64,000 nucleotides of DNA from Chryseobacterium aquifrigidense (lineage in GTDB: Bacteria > Bacteroidota > Bacteroidia > Flavobacteriales > Weeksellaceae): NCBI RefSeq assembly GCF_006716485.1, contig NZ_VFPD01000002.1, positions 310,001 through 374,000 on the forward strand, in the 5' to 3' direction. The notes beneath the pieces are model-generated. The model was not told where the DNA came from and searched no databases. It worked only from the letters and a program-made list of their open reading frames with translations. The position numbers and the translations under genes are program-made. Shown piece after piece: positions 52,634-61,850 of the stretch; the stretch's first letter is position 1; each line of letters opens with the position of its first letter.

Positions 52634-53894
52634 TGAATTCGTTGTTTGGTTGTTCAACTAATATTTCGTGCATTAATTTACTAATTTCTTCGGCTTTTAA
52701 AGGATTATCGATGATATATTTTGCAAAACGGTTGGTGATTTTCTGGATCATTTTATCAGAAAGTTCCATGTCCGTGATGTTTATGTATTTATTCTTTTTG
52801 TAAAAGTTATGCATTTCATTGCGTTCCATATTCTTTAGAACTGCTTTAAAATGATGAATATTAGGTGCCAGTTTTCTCTTTTTCTCCCACTCAATAAAGT
52901 CTTTCATCAGTTCCTTAATGATTTTTTCAGCTTTCGGGATTTCTCTTTCACGCTGTTGAATCGTCTCCTGAATTTGTTTTGAAAGCTCATCTACGTCAAT
53001 CAGGGTTACGTTTTTATTTTCAGTAACATTCTTTTCAACGTTATGAGGAATAGAAAGATCAATGATCAATGTTTCTTTTCCATTCGGGAAGTGAGACTGG
53101 TTGACAATAGGATGCTTGGCTCCTGTTGCCACAATAAGAATATCCGTGTTTTTTAATTCCTGGTCAAAATCAGAATAATCAACATGAGGAATATTATATT
53201 TCTGGGAAATCTTTTCAGCTTTCTCCTGAGTTCTGTTGGCAATTTTAATTTTTGGCTGATAGACATGCTTTACCAGATTTTCAACGGTATTCTGTCCTAT
53301 CTCACCTACACCCAAAAGAAGAATGTTTTTTTCAGTTATTCTTTTCTGGCTGTTTAAAATATAATGAACCGCAGCATAAGAAACAGAAGCTGCACCATTG
53401 GAAATGCCGGTTTCATTTTTTATTCTTTTCGAAATCTGAATAGCCGCATTGATCGCTCTTTCCAGATAAGGATTAGAATTTTGTCTTTCTTTTTTGAAAC
53501 GGCTGTATGCTTTTTTAATTTGCCCGATAATTTCAAAGTCTCCGATAATCTGACTTTCAAGACCTGCTGCTACTCTGAAAAGATGGATCAAAGCTTCCTC
53601 TTTGGTAAGAATATTAGCAAACTGAAGAAAATCGGTAAGTTGTACTCCAATTGTTTTGCAGTATTCTTCGGCCACTAAAAGGTAATTGGGAGAAGTAGTA
53701 TAAATTTCGGTCCTGTTACACGTGGAAACCACAAATGCATCACCCAGGTCTTCCTGATGGACTCTGGAAACAAAGTTTTTGATATTCTCATCAAAGAATG
53801 CAAACTTTCCTCTCGTTTCTACGTCGGCTTTCTCGTAGCTTATTGAAAGCACGGCAAAGTTTGACGTTCGATGAATGTTGGAATACTGTAACAT
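52620..53894 (-). CDS. hemA: Glutamyl-tRNA reductase
   Basis: A ~424-residue GluTR that commits glutamyl-tRNA to tetrapyrrole synthesis. The N-terminal catalytic domain has the nucleophile Cys in VVSTCNRTEIY near residue 46. The Rossmann domain has LLLGVGEIGQNTVENL near 180, and the C-terminal helical dimerisation domain covers the last ~110 residues. The first ATG at 53894 (MLQYSNIHRTSNF) is used; an upstream TTG at 53906 lies in the -7 box and cannot be translated from that transcript. It leads the hem operon. Confidence 0.96.
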   Translation of the reverse strand: MLQYSNIHRTSNFAVLSISYEKADVETRGKFAFFDENIKNFVSRVHQEDLGDAFVVSTCNRTEIYTTSPNYLLVAEEYCKTIGVQLTDFLQFANILTKEEALIHLFRVAAGLESQIIGDFEIIGQIKKAYSRFKKERQNSNPYLERAINAAIQISKRIKNETGISNGAASVSYAAVHYILNSQKRITEKNILLLGVGEIGQNTVENLVKHVYQPKIKIANRTQEKAEKISQKYNIPHVDYSDFDQELKNTDILIVATGAKHPIVNQSHFPNGKETLIIDLSIPHNVEKNVTENKNVTLIDVDELSKQIQETIQQREREIPKAEKIIKELMKDFIEWEKKRKLAPNIHHFKAVLKNMERNEMHNFYKKNKYINITDMELSDKMIQKITNRFAKYIIDNPLKAEEISKLMHEILVEQPNNEFNEKH

Positions 53895-53903
53895 AAGCAG
53901 TCG

Positions 53904-53911
53904 CAAATTTA
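53904..53911 (-). promoter_or_regulatory. -7 promoter box of the hem operon
   Basis: TAAATTTG on the minus strand, only 9 nt from the ATG at 53894, implying a leader of a few nucleotides at most. The rest of the 53907-54266 spacer shows no gene. Confidence 0.5.
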
Positions 53912-54234
53912 CGATTTTTTTAATTAACCTCTCTCAGATAGTGTATATGATAATTATCGTAAAAAACTATAAAAGGTACAGAACATGGAATGTTAAATTA
54001 TAAAATAGCTTATCTGGTCAGATAGCATCTGTTTTACCTGTAAATTCCCCGGTTTTGATTAGCCTTTCTGCCCATTCGAAAATTGGCTTTTTTATCCTTT
54101 TAACATCCCATTAATTTTAGTTGAAATCAAACTCTGTAAATGTCTAAATTGAAAGTTAATAAAGAATTATAAATTTTAATAAAATTTTAACCAAATTAAG
54201 TTGGTGGGAAATTTCTTTAGTACTGTTAAATTTA

Positions 54235-54242
54235 TATCTTTG
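54235..54242 (+). promoter_or_regulatory. -7 promoter box of the mre operon
   Basis: TATCTTTG fits TAnnTTTG and lies 24 nt before the mreB ATG at 54267. Confidence 0.55.
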
Positions 54243-54266
54243 TAAACTTAAAATCAGAAGAAAAAT

Positions 54267-55292
54267 ATGAGTTTATTTGATATGTTTACGCAAGAAATTG
54301 CGATAGACCTTGGAACTGCTAATACCCTAATCATCCATAATAATAAAATTGTTATAGATCAACCTTCAATTGTTGCAATTGAACGTTCATCGGGTAAGCC
54401 GATTGCCGTCGGAGAGCAAGCCAAGCATATGCAGGGTAAAACTCACGAGGATATCAAAACCATCCGTCCTTTGAAAGACGGGGTTATTGCTGATTTCCAC
54501 GCTTCTGAACACATGATCAAGGAATTCATCAAGAAAATTCCTGGAATCAAAGGTAAATTCATTCAACCGGCATTACGAATTGTAATCTGTATCCCTTCTG
54601 GTATTACTGAAGTTGAAAAAAGAGCGGTAAGAGATTCTGCTCAGAAAGTAAACGCAAAAGAAGTAAGATTGATCTACGAGCCAATGGCTGCTGCAATAGG
54701 AGTTGGGATTGACGTACAAAAACCTGAAGGTAACATGATTATCGACATAGGTGGTGGTACTACGGAAATTGCTGTAGTAGCGTTAGGAGGTATCGTATGT
54801 GATAAATCTGTGAAGATTGCCGGAGACGTATTTACGAATGACATTGCTTATTACTTAAGAACTCACCATAACCTTTATATCGGGGAAAGAACAGCTGAAA
54901 GAATCAAAATTGAAGTAGGTTCTGCAGTAGAAGATCTTGATGTAGATATCGAAGACATCCCGGTACAGGGTAGAGACCTTATTACAGGTAAGCCAAAAGA
55001 AATTATGGTTGGATACAAAGAGATTGCACGCGCATTAGATAAATCAATCATCAGAATTGAAGATGCCGTAATGGAAACATTATCTCTTACACCACCGGAA
55101 TTGGCTGCTGATATTTACAAGACAGGTATTTATCTTGCAGGAGGAGGAGCGTTATTAAGAGGTCTTGCGGACAGAATTCACAAAAAAACTGGTCTTCCGG
55201 TATTTGTTGCTGAAGATCCGTTGAGAGCTGTAGTTCGCGGAACAGGTATTGCGCTTAAGAATATGGATAAGTTCAATTTCTTAATTAAATAA
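54267..55292 (+). CDS. mreB: Rod shape-determining protein MreB
   Basis: A 341-residue bacterial actin that positions the elongation machinery along the inner membrane. An amphipathic N-terminus (MSLFDMFTQE) precedes the phosphate-1 loop AIDLGTANTLI. Phosphate-2 MIIDIGGGTTEIAVV near residue 160 and the adenosine motif IYLAGGGALLRGL near 290 complete the ATP site. RLIYEPMAAAIGVG is the connecting signature. It is the first gene of the mreB-mreC-mreD-PBP2-rodA operon. Confidence 0.98.
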   Translation: MSLFDMFTQEIAIDLGTANTLIIHNNKIVIDQPSIVAIERSSGKPIAVGEQAKHMQGKTHEDIKTIRPLKDGVIADFHASEHMIKEFIKKIPGIKGKFIQPALRIVICIPSGITEVEKRAVRDSAQKVNAKEVRLIYEPMAAAIGVGIDVQKPEGNMIIDIGGGTTEIAVVALGGIVCDKSVKIAGDVFTNDIAYYLRTHHNLYIGERTAERIKIEVGSAVEDLDVDIEDIPVQGRDLITGKPKEIMVGYKEIARALDKSIIRIEDAVMETLSLTPPELAADIYKTGIYLAGGGALLRGLADRIHKKTGLPVFVAEDPLRAVVRGTGIALKNMDKFNFLIK

Positions 55293-55320
55293 TTTTAACT
55301 TTTTAGGACTTTATATCTGA

Positions 55321-56175
55321 ATGGGATTTTTGCTGAGATTATTTTCGAAGAATACTCTTTTCGTCTTCTTTATATTCCTGCAAATTATTGCTCTGGTTTT
55401 GATATTCTCAAGAAATGCCATGCAGAGATCCTGGATTGCGGGCCAAACGGCTGCATTTAATTCCTGGGTTTCCGGATATATTGATGAAGGAGTTTCTTAT
55501 CTGAAGCTAAAACAGATCAATGAAGATCTTGTGGCTCAGAATAAAGCCCTTATGACTGAACTCTACGGAAAAGACGGGTCAAAGAATCCTGTTTTCAAAA
55601 GAGTTCATGACACCATTGGTGGCGGGCAGATCTATACTTTTGTTGATGGTGAAATTGTTTTCAACAGTATCAACAGAAGAAACAACTATTTTACAATCAA
55701 CCGCGGACGCAGAGACGGAGTCTTTCCTCAAATGGGAGTAATGGCACCAAGAGGTATTGCGGGAATTGTAATCAATTCTACAGATAGTTATGCATTGGTT
55801 CAATCGGTGTTAAGTGTTAACAAGATCAGAATTAATGCAGCCCTTAAAAACTCAGGGTATTTTGGTACTTTAACATGGAATGGAGATAACTCAAGGGTGA
55901 TGCACCTGGCAGATATTCCAAAATATGTTGCCTTAAAAGTAGGTGATACTGTTGTTACAGATGGTAAATCTGCTATTTTCCCTAAGGGAGTTACCATTGG
56001 TACTATTGCGGGATACTCTGTGGACAATAAAACCGGCTTCTGGGATATTTCCGTAGAGCTGAGTGAAAAAATGGGAGCGTTGAATAAAGTGTATGTAGTG
56101 AAGAATCTTAAGAAAGCAGAAGTACAGAAGATTCAGGACACTATGCAGGCTGTAATAAAAAAGGAAAATGATTAG
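55321..56175 (+). CDS. mreC: Rod shape-determining protein MreC
   Basis: A 284-residue bitopic protein: one membrane helix (~11-29), a coiled-coil stretch (EGVSYLKLKQINEDLVAQNK) and a periplasmic beta-domain pair (NYFTINRGRRDGVFPQMGVM, GIAGIVINS, LKVGDTVVTDGKSAIFPKGV). The G-V-x-P-x-M-(G/A)-V-x-x-P and F-P-x-G-x-x-(I/V)-G motifs are typical for MreC. It links MreB to the penicillin-binding protein PBP2 in the elongasome. It overlaps mreD by 8 bp. Confidence 0.95.
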   Translation: MGFLLRLFSKNTLFVFFIFLQIIALVLIFSRNAMQRSWIAGQTAAFNSWVSGYIDEGVSYLKLKQINEDLVAQNKALMTELYGKDGSKNPVFKRVHDTIGGGQIYTFVDGEIVFNSINRRNNYFTINRGRRDGVFPQMGVMAPRGIAGIVINSTDSYALVQSVLSVNKIRINAALKNSGYFGTLTWNGDNSRVMHLADIPKYVALKVGDTVVTDGKSAIFPKGVTIGTIAGYSVDNKTGFWDISVELSEKMGALNKVYVVKNLKKAEVQKIQDTMQAVIKKEND

Positions 56176-56674
56176 CAGGACTTTATTTACCGATATATTG
56201 ATCATGATCTTTCTTGTTGCATTACAGATATTTGTATTGAACAGGATTACGCTTTTCGGGAAATATACTCCGGTATTATATCCTGTGTTTGTTATGTTCT
56301 ATCCATTTTTCAGAAATAAATTTCAGTTCCTGGCATTGAGCTTTTTAATAGGGCTGTCCATTGACGGTTTCCTCTATTCGTGGGGAATCAATGCATTTGC
56401 AACAACGTTAATTGCCTATTTCAGAACGTTGATATTCAGGACTTCTACAGATACGTCTACGGACTTTTTCTCATTTCAGTCCCTTCAATGGGCGCAGTTT
56501 TTGCTGTTTTTATTTTCAAGTATTTTCCTGCATCAGCTTTTAGTACAGTATATTGAGTTCTTTAAGTTTAGCAGGTTTTTTGAAATATTATTTAATGTGT
56601 TGGTAACAAGTGTAATTTCATTTATCTTTATAGTCATCTACGCATTAATATTTAAAATCAAACAAAAAGTTTGA
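56168..56674 (+). CDS. mreD: Rod shape-determining protein MreD
   Basis: A 168-residue membrane protein with about five transmembrane helices (LIMIFLVALQIFVLNRITLF, YPVFVMFYPFF, FLALSFLIGLSIDGFLYSWG and two more). GLSIDGFLYSWGINAFATTL corresponds to the conserved G-(L/I)-x-x-D motif of Bacteroidota MreD. Family sequence conservation is low, but size, topology and position between mreC and PBP2 make the call secure. Its stop codon TGA overlaps the TTG start of the next gene. Confidence 0.92.
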   Translation: MISRTLFTDILIMIFLVALQIFVLNRITLFGKYTPVLYPVFVMFYPFFRNKFQFLALSFLIGLSIDGFLYSWGINAFATTLIAYFRTLIFRTSTDTSTDFFSFQSLQWAQFLLFLFSSIFLHQLLVQYIEFFKFSRFFEILFNVLVTSVISFIFIVIYALIFKIKQKV

Positions 56675-58716
56675 ACACACGTTATTTAAAAATTTTTTCC
56701 GTCCTCGTTATTATCGCCCTTATTTTTGTGGTGAGGCTTGCTTATTTGCAGTTATTTACAGACCGTTATGCATTAAATGCTGCCAATACATCCATTAAAA
56801 CAGAATATGTAATTCCACAGCGTGGGGTTATTTTCGATAGAAATGGTAAAATCATGGTAGGTAACCAGCCCGCCTATGAAGTTTCGTTTACCCAGGCTTT
56901 AATGAAACCTGATTTTGATACACTGGCTTTTTGTAGTTTAATGAAAATTACAAAACAGGATTTTATCAATAAAATCAATGTGATCAAAAAGGAAAAATAT
57001 TATTCTAAGCTGACCCCGATGACTTTCATCAAAGACCTCAGCAGAGAAGATATTGCCAGGGTTCAGGAAATTATTTTCAAGTATCCCGCATTTAATATCG
57101 TATCAAGACCTCAGCGTCAGTATGAAGTTTCCACCTCCGGAAACCTTCTCGGTTATACCAGTGAGGTAAACGAAAGAGATATTAAAAAAGATTCTCTCTA
57201 CTATTTACCGGGAGATTTCATTGGGAAAACAGGGGTTGAAAAATCTTACGAGAAAGAACTCCGTGGAGTAAAAGGAGTAAAATATATCCAGAAAGATATC
57301 AGACTTCGGAATATTGGTTCCTATAAGAACGGTGCTTTGGATAAAGATGTGATTACGGGTAAAGATATTACTTTAACCATTGATTATGACCTTCAGAGAA
57401 CGGCTGAAGAAATGTTAGTCAATAAACACGGTGCCATTGTAGCTTTAGATCCTAATAATGGAGAAGTTTTGGTAGCAGCAACCGGACCGGATATTGACCC
57501 GAACCTTTTTACCGGACCTAATAAATCAAAAAACTTATACGCTCTTTCAAAAGATACACTTTACGAAAATAAACCTACTTTTGACCGTGCATTACAGGCA
57601 GGATATCCTCCCGGATCAACCTTCAAATTACTGACTGCTTTAGCGGCAATGCAGATGGGGGTAATGGATGAGAAAACAATCTTCCCTTGTGGAGGAGGAT
57701 TTTTCTATAAAGGAAAAAGAATTAAAGGTCACGGTGGAGCAGATCCGCTTATTCCTTCCATTCAGGTTTCGAGTAACTGTTTTTTCACCTACGCTTTTAT
57801 TGCCATTATCAAAAAATATCCGGGAAACCCTTCAAAAGGTGTTGATGAATGGAAAAAAATCATGAGCAGCTTCGGAGTTGGAGAGTTTTTAAATAACGAC
57901 TTCGCCGTTGGGGCAAAAGGAAGAATACCTTCAGGAGATTTTTACGAAAAAAGGTTTAAAGCCATCATGAAGGCAAGCGGTTCTCAGAGAACTGATTTTA
58001 AAAACTGGGATGAAATGTCTACCGGTGCTATTTATAATGGAATGGGTCAGGGAGATGTTCTGGTAACTCCTATTCAGTTGGCCAATTATGTAGCTGCTAT
58101 TGCTAATAAAGGATGGTATTATACGCCTCATATCGTAAAAGGGATTGATGGAAAGCCTAATCCTGACCCAAGATTTAAGGTGAAACATAAGACTTTGGTA
58201 GATCCTAAACATTTCGAACCTGTACTGAAAGGTATGGAAGCTGTAGTGTTGAGAGGAACGGCAAGAGGACTGAAGTCCAATGACTTTACCCAATTAGCAA
58301 AAACAGGAACTGCACAGGTGCCACAGGGGAAGGATAACTCCATCTTTGTATTGATTGCTCCTGCTGATAAACCCAAAATTGTTGTTGTAGCAGTTATGGA
58401 ACATGCAGGGTTTGGAGCTACATGGGCAGGGCCAGCCTGTACCGTGATTGCAGAAAAATATATTACTGGTGATTTGAAAAGAGAAAATCTTTACAAAAAA
58501 ATGATCACCTCGAGTTTCATGCCTGAATATAAAAGGCAATGGATTGCAGATTTAAAACGAAAAGGTTTGTACGTTGATCCTAAACCTGATTCAATTAAAC
58601 GAAAAAGATTAAAAGATAGCCTGGATTTGGTAAAACAACAAAAGGCTAAGCTGCAAAAAAAAATAGAAGAGGAAACTAAAAAGAATAACACCGCTAAAAA
58701 ACCTGTAAAGCAATGA
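56671..58716 (+). CDS. mrdA: Penicillin-binding protein 2 (elongation transpeptidase)
   Basis: A 681-residue class B PBP that cross-links peptidoglycan in side-wall growth with RodA as its partner. One N-terminal helix (~6-26) precedes the pedestal domain (IPQRGVIFDRNGKIMVGNQP). The transpeptidase has Ser in PPGSTFKLLTAL, SSN in VSSNCFFTYAF and KTGT in LAKTGTAQVP. The tail is Lys-rich. The start is a TTG that overlaps the mreD stop (TTGA), so translation is probably coupled. Its stop in turn overlaps the rodA ATG (ATGA). Confidence 0.96.
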   Translation: MNTRYLKIFSVLVIIALIFVVRLAYLQLFTDRYALNAANTSIKTEYVIPQRGVIFDRNGKIMVGNQPAYEVSFTQALMKPDFDTLAFCSLMKITKQDFINKINVIKKEKYYSKLTPMTFIKDLSREDIARVQEIIFKYPAFNIVSRPQRQYEVSTSGNLLGYTSEVNERDIKKDSLYYLPGDFIGKTGVEKSYEKELRGVKGVKYIQKDIRLRNIGSYKNGALDKDVITGKDITLTIDYDLQRTAEEMLVNKHGAIVALDPNNGEVLVAATGPDIDPNLFTGPNKSKNLYALSKDTLYENKPTFDRALQAGYPPGSTFKLLTALAAMQMGVMDEKTIFPCGGGFFYKGKRIKGHGGADPLIPSIQVSSNCFFTYAFIAIIKKYPGNPSKGVDEWKKIMSSFGVGEFLNNDFAVGAKGRIPSGDFYEKRFKAIMKASGSQRTDFKNWDEMSTGAIYNGMGQGDVLVTPIQLANYVAAIANKGWYYTPHIVKGIDGKPNPDPRFKVKHKTLVDPKHFEPVLKGMEAVVLRGTARGLKSNDFTQLAKTGTAQVPQGKDNSIFVLIAPADKPKIVVVAVMEHAGFGATWAGPACTVIAEKYITGDLKRENLYKKMITSSFMPEYKRQWIADLKRKGLYVDPKPDSIKRKRLKDSLDLVKQQKAKLQKKIEEETKKNNTAKKPVKQ

Positions 58717-59942
58717 AGTGGACGGAAGGAATAGATAAACTGGGCCTTGGGCTGTATTTCCTGCTTTGCATTTTTGCCATTGCAAATATTTACAGTGTGG
58801 ACCAGAAACTGGGTGAAAAACAATTGGTTTTTTTCTGTATTTCTGTATTTGTGGGGCTTATTATATTCGTAGGAAGAAGTAAATTCTTTGAGAATATGGC
58901 CGGGATTATTTACATTGGAGGAGTTTTACTGTTGATCGGGCTTTTCCCGTTTGGTAAAGAAATTCTGGGCCAGAAGAACTGGTATAAGTTTGGAAGTTTT
59001 ACCATGCAGCCTGTGGAATTTGCGAAAATAGGTACAGCCTTGATGCTGGCCAATTTTGTTTCAAGCCCGGATTTTAATATTAAAAATAAAAAATCTATCT
59101 GGACTTCCCTCGCCATTATTGGAATTCCGGCAGCTGTCGTTCTGGCGATTCCGGATGTGGGTTCTATGCTTGTATTCATTGCATTTTTCATTGCTTTATA
59201 TAGAGAAGGACTGAGTGGTCTTTTATTCGGGATAGGATTTATTTTTGCGGGAGTCTTTCTGATTTCTTTAGCTGTTCCTCCTGTTTATGTGGCTGTAGCC
59301 GTTTTAATCATTGCCGGTGTTCTGATTGCTATGAATTACCATAGAATGTCATGGGATGTGATTTCTATTTCAGGAATTACCGGTTCTGTTCTTTTATTGT
59401 GCGGACTGGCTTTCGGATCTCCTTATATTCTAGAAAAACTGCCTAAACACCAGAGAGAAAGAATTGAGGTTCTTTATAAAGGGGAAAAAGCATTCAGAGA
59501 TACTTCCGGATATAACTTATTATACTCAAAAACAGCCATTGGATCTGGTGGACTTTGGGGAAAAGGATATCGTGAAGGATCTGTTACCCAGGGGAAATTT
59601 GTGCCGGAGCAGGAAACTGATTATATCTTTTGTACAGTAGGGGAAGAGTGGGGCTTTTTAGGAAGTGCAATTCTGATCTTATGCTACATGGTTTATATAG
59701 GAAGAATATACTATCTGGCAGAGCAGCAGAAATCTACTTTTAACCGTGTATTCGGGTATTGCTTTGCTTCCATTCTGTTGATGCACTTTTCAATCAATCT
59801 AGGGATGGTTATGGGGCTTTTCCCTACCGTTGGGATTCCTCTTCCCTATTTCAGTTATGGAGGGAGTTCCTTATTGGCTTTCTCAATGATGACTTTTATT
59901 TTCTTTAAACTTAATTACTCTGATAAAAACAGTTTAGTGTAA
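58713..59942 (+). CDS. rodA: Rod shape-determining protein RodA (SEDS glycosyltransferase)
   Basis: A 409-residue polytopic SEDS protein that polymerises lipid II during elongation. About ten helices can be traced. Typical stretches are GSFTMQPVEFAKIGTALMLA near residue 91 and the long periplasmic loop with SGGLWGKGYREGSVTQGKFV and PEQETDYIFCTVGEEWGFLG near 275 (catalytic Asp region in TDYIF). LFPTVGIPLPYFSYGGSSLL near the C-terminus is the final family hallmark. It ends the mre operon. Confidence 0.97.
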   Translation: MKWTEGIDKLGLGLYFLLCIFAIANIYSVDQKLGEKQLVFFCISVFVGLIIFVGRSKFFENMAGIIYIGGVLLLIGLFPFGKEILGQKNWYKFGSFTMQPVEFAKIGTALMLANFVSSPDFNIKNKKSIWTSLAIIGIPAAVVLAIPDVGSMLVFIAFFIALYREGLSGLLFGIGFIFAGVFLISLAVPPVYVAVAVLIIAGVLIAMNYHRMSWDVISISGITGSVLLLCGLAFGSPYILEKLPKHQRERIEVLYKGEKAFRDTSGYNLLYSKTAIGSGGLWGKGYREGSVTQGKFVPEQETDYIFCTVGEEWGFLGSAILILCYMVYIGRIYYLAEQQKSTFNRVFGYCFASILLMHFSINLGMVMGLFPTVGIPLPYFSYGGSSLLAFSMMTFIFFKLNYSDKNSLV

Positions 59943-60039
59943 CTCTTTTCATACGAATTATAAAATCGTAAAGGGTACTGTTTTTTCTTTATAGATCTGC
60001 CGATTGCTGAAATATATTGTCGTTTTTAAATCATAAACA

Positions 60040-60615
60040 ATGAAAGAAGCTTATGTCCTGGATCAGGATTTTGAAAATATTGGTCTTTCTCAGCTGGAAA
60101 AAGGGGAGTACGAAAACTGTACATTCAGAAACTGTAATTTTGAATACGCAAATCTATCCGGCTTCAGCTTTACAGACTGTGAATTTGCAGGATGTAATCT
60201 CAGCATGGTAAAATTGGTGAAAACAGCTTTTCATGAGGTTGTTTTCAAAGAATGTAAGATGTTCGGACTTCAGTTTAATGAATGTAATGCATTCGGATTA
60301 TCTTTTATGTTTGATGGAAGTGCTTTGAATAATTCAGTTTTTTATCAGGCGTCCATTAAGAAAACAGTTTTTAAAAATTCCAAATTAATTGAGGTGGATT
60401 TTACTGAATGTGATTTATCAAATGCAGTCTTCAGTAACTGCGATCTGTCAGGCGCTATTTTTGATGGTACAAACCTCGAAAAGGCAGATTTCCGAACATC
60501 GGTTAACTATTCAATAGATCCGGCTTTAAACAGGCTTAAAAAAGCTAAATTTTCACTATCTGAAATCTATGGGCTGTTGTATAAATTAGATATTGACATT
60601 GATAAGAACAGTTGA
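60040..60615 (+). CDS. Pentapeptide repeat protein
   Basis: A 191-residue cytosolic protein made almost entirely of five-residue repeats of the A(D/N)LxX type in two blocks: residues ~28-75 (CTFRNCNFEYANLSGFSFTD, CEFAGCNLSMV) and ~95-155 (DFTECDLSNAVFSNCDLSGA, NLEKADFR). This gives a right-handed quadrilateral beta-helix. Some family members mimic DNA and protect gyrase (Qnr, MfpA). Cysteine at the i-2 position of many coils is reminiscent of Qnr-like proteins, but the usual loops and dimer module are not evident, so no function is claimed. Confidence 0.88.
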   Translation: MKEAYVLDQDFENIGLSQLEKGEYENCTFRNCNFEYANLSGFSFTDCEFAGCNLSMVKLVKTAFHEVVFKECKMFGLQFNECNAFGLSFMFDGSALNNSVFYQASIKKTVFKNSKLIEVDFTECDLSNAVFSNCDLSGAIFDGTNLEKADFRTSVNYSIDPALNRLKKAKFSLSEIYGLLYKLDIDIDKNS

Positions 60616-60670
60616 TATCTTCAGTCGTATGATAAGCGAGATATTAAAATGTCAATATTGAATCAATAGG

Positions 60671-60695
60671 AGCGGATTTTAACCCGCTTTTCTTT
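60671..60695 (+). terminator. Terminator after the pentapeptide-repeat gene
   Basis: A short GC stem AGCGG/CCGCT (60671-60675 with 60684-60688) with an 8-nt loop, followed by TTTTC and more T. Confidence 0.55.
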
Positions 60696-60747
60696 TTAAC
60701 AATATTCCAAGGCTTCAGCCTAAATTTATTCTAAAATATAACCTATA

Positions 60748-60780
60748 AAAAAGCCATCAGATTTCTGATGGCTTCATTAT
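60748..60780 (-). terminator. Terminator of the NlpC/P60 gene
   Basis: A perfect 11-bp stem (60751-60761 with 60764-60774) with a 2-nt loop; T run on the minus strand. Confidence 0.8.
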
Positions 60781-60801
60781 TTAAATCAATTATTTATAAA
60801 A

Positions 60802-61512
60802 TTAAAAATTTGCGGGTGTAGAAAGAGTAGTAGCTGCTAAGTTATTGTAAGCTTCTCCTTCTTCGTTGATCACTCTTTTTGCGAATCTGAACTTAGGTCC
60901 CCAATAAGAATCATTCAGTGAAGAAATCATTACTCCTTTTGATGTTGCTGCGTGGATAAATTTAATCTCACCCTCTTCAGAAACACTTTCTACAATACCT
61001 ACATGAGAAATTCTTCTTCCGTGAGAAAAGAAGATTAAGTCTCCTTTCTGTAGCTCTCCTTTTTCAATTCTTTCTCCTTCCTGAGCCTGAGAAGCTGCTA
61101 CTCTAGGTAAGCTAAGGCCTGCTGCTGCTCCGAATACGGAAAGAACAAAAGCTGAACAATCTATACCGTTTCTGGTTGTTCCTCCATATCTGTAAGGAGT
61201 TCCAAGGTATGTTTCAGCTTCTTCAAGGATACCGTCAATGGTTTTATTATGTTTGATTGCTTTTGCAATCTCAGAATTCTTAACTGCTTTTTTAGCACTA
61301 GCGATAGATGCAGCCTTTTCAGCAAGGAACGAGTCGATAAGTTTTTGCTTATCCTGCTCCATTTTTTTGTTATCTATAGAAGCTAGTTTGGCATCTGTTT
61401 TGTATTCTTTTGTGTAAGTTGCTGGTTTTGAAACCACATAATTTGTAGCACACGATTGCAATGAAACTGTAGAGACTAAAGCAACTAAATAAAACAAAAC
61501 TCTTTTCTTCAT
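60802..61512 (-). CDS. NlpC/P60 family lipoprotein (C40 peptidase)
   Basis: A 236-residue lipoprotein with lipidated Cys21 in VSLQSCATN. A Lys/Ala-rich helical spacer (~35-95) precedes the NlpC/P60 domain: Cys119 in YRYGGTTRNGIDCSAFV, His170 in GRRISHVGIVES and a third polar residue His187 in IKFIHAATSKG complete the catalytic triad. The enzyme should cleave the stem peptide of peptidoglycan between D-Glu and the diamino acid. It is anchored to a membrane and single-gene. Confidence 0.93.
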   Translation of the reverse strand: MKKRVLFYLVALVSTVSLQSCATNYVVSKPATYTKEYKTDAKLASIDNKKMEQDKQKLIDSFLAEKAASIASAKKAVKNSEIAKAIKHNKTIDGILEEAETYLGTPYRYGGTTRNGIDCSAFVLSVFGAAAGLSLPRVAASQAQEGERIEKGELQKGDLIFFSHGRRISHVGIVESVSEEGEIKFIHAATSKGVMISSLNDSYWGPKFRFAKRVINEEGEAYNNLAATTLSTPANF

Positions 61513-61563
61513 ATATATTTGATTATCCGTGTTAAAAAGGAATATTTATTTTCAAAAGCAATA

Positions 61564-61571
61564 CAAAAGTA
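61564..61571 (-). promoter_or_regulatory. -7 promoter box of the NlpC/P60 gene
   Basis: TACTTTTG on the minus strand, about 50 nt before the ATG at 61512. Confidence 0.45.
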
Positions 61572-61660
61572 GAGATTCCGAGCAAAAGACCCCTGATATG
61601 ATAATTGTCAGGATCTTATTTTAACACATTTTAACATATAATTTACATATGTTAAAGAAA

Positions 61661-61708
61661 AATAAACCGCAACAGCCTGTTTTTGGTAAGTGTGCGGTTT
61701 TTTTTATT
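61661..61708. terminator. Hairpin in the NlpC-glnN spacer
   Basis: An 8-bp stem AAACCGCA/TGCGGTTT (61664-61671 with 61693-61700) with a 21-nt loop and a T run on the plus strand. It may be a back-up terminator for glnN. Nothing else was recognised in 61513-61850 apart from this, the NlpC promoter and the glnN terminator. Confidence 0.4.
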
Positions 61709-61794
61709 AAGATTCTTTAACAAACGCAATCGACTTTCTTCTATATATCAGGTTTTGTGATATAAAACTCTAATTTTCAACTCTGTTAATAAAA

Positions 61795-61828
61795 CAAAAA
61801 AATTCCCCGGAAAACCGAGGAATTTAAC
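61795..61828 (-). terminator. Terminator of glnN
   Basis: An 11-bp stem (61800-61810 with 61815-61825; the single mismatch becomes G-U on the minus strand), 4-nt loop and a minus-strand T run, 25 bp past the glnN stop codon. Confidence 0.75.
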
Positions 61829-61850
61829 TAATATGGAACTTTACAGGACG

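Noticed and set aside
60040..60615. The pentapeptide-repeat protein as a Qnr-type quinolone resistance determinant.
   Set aside because: The fold is shared with Qnr, but the loops and C-terminal dimer module of Qnr cannot be recognised, so resistance is not supported.
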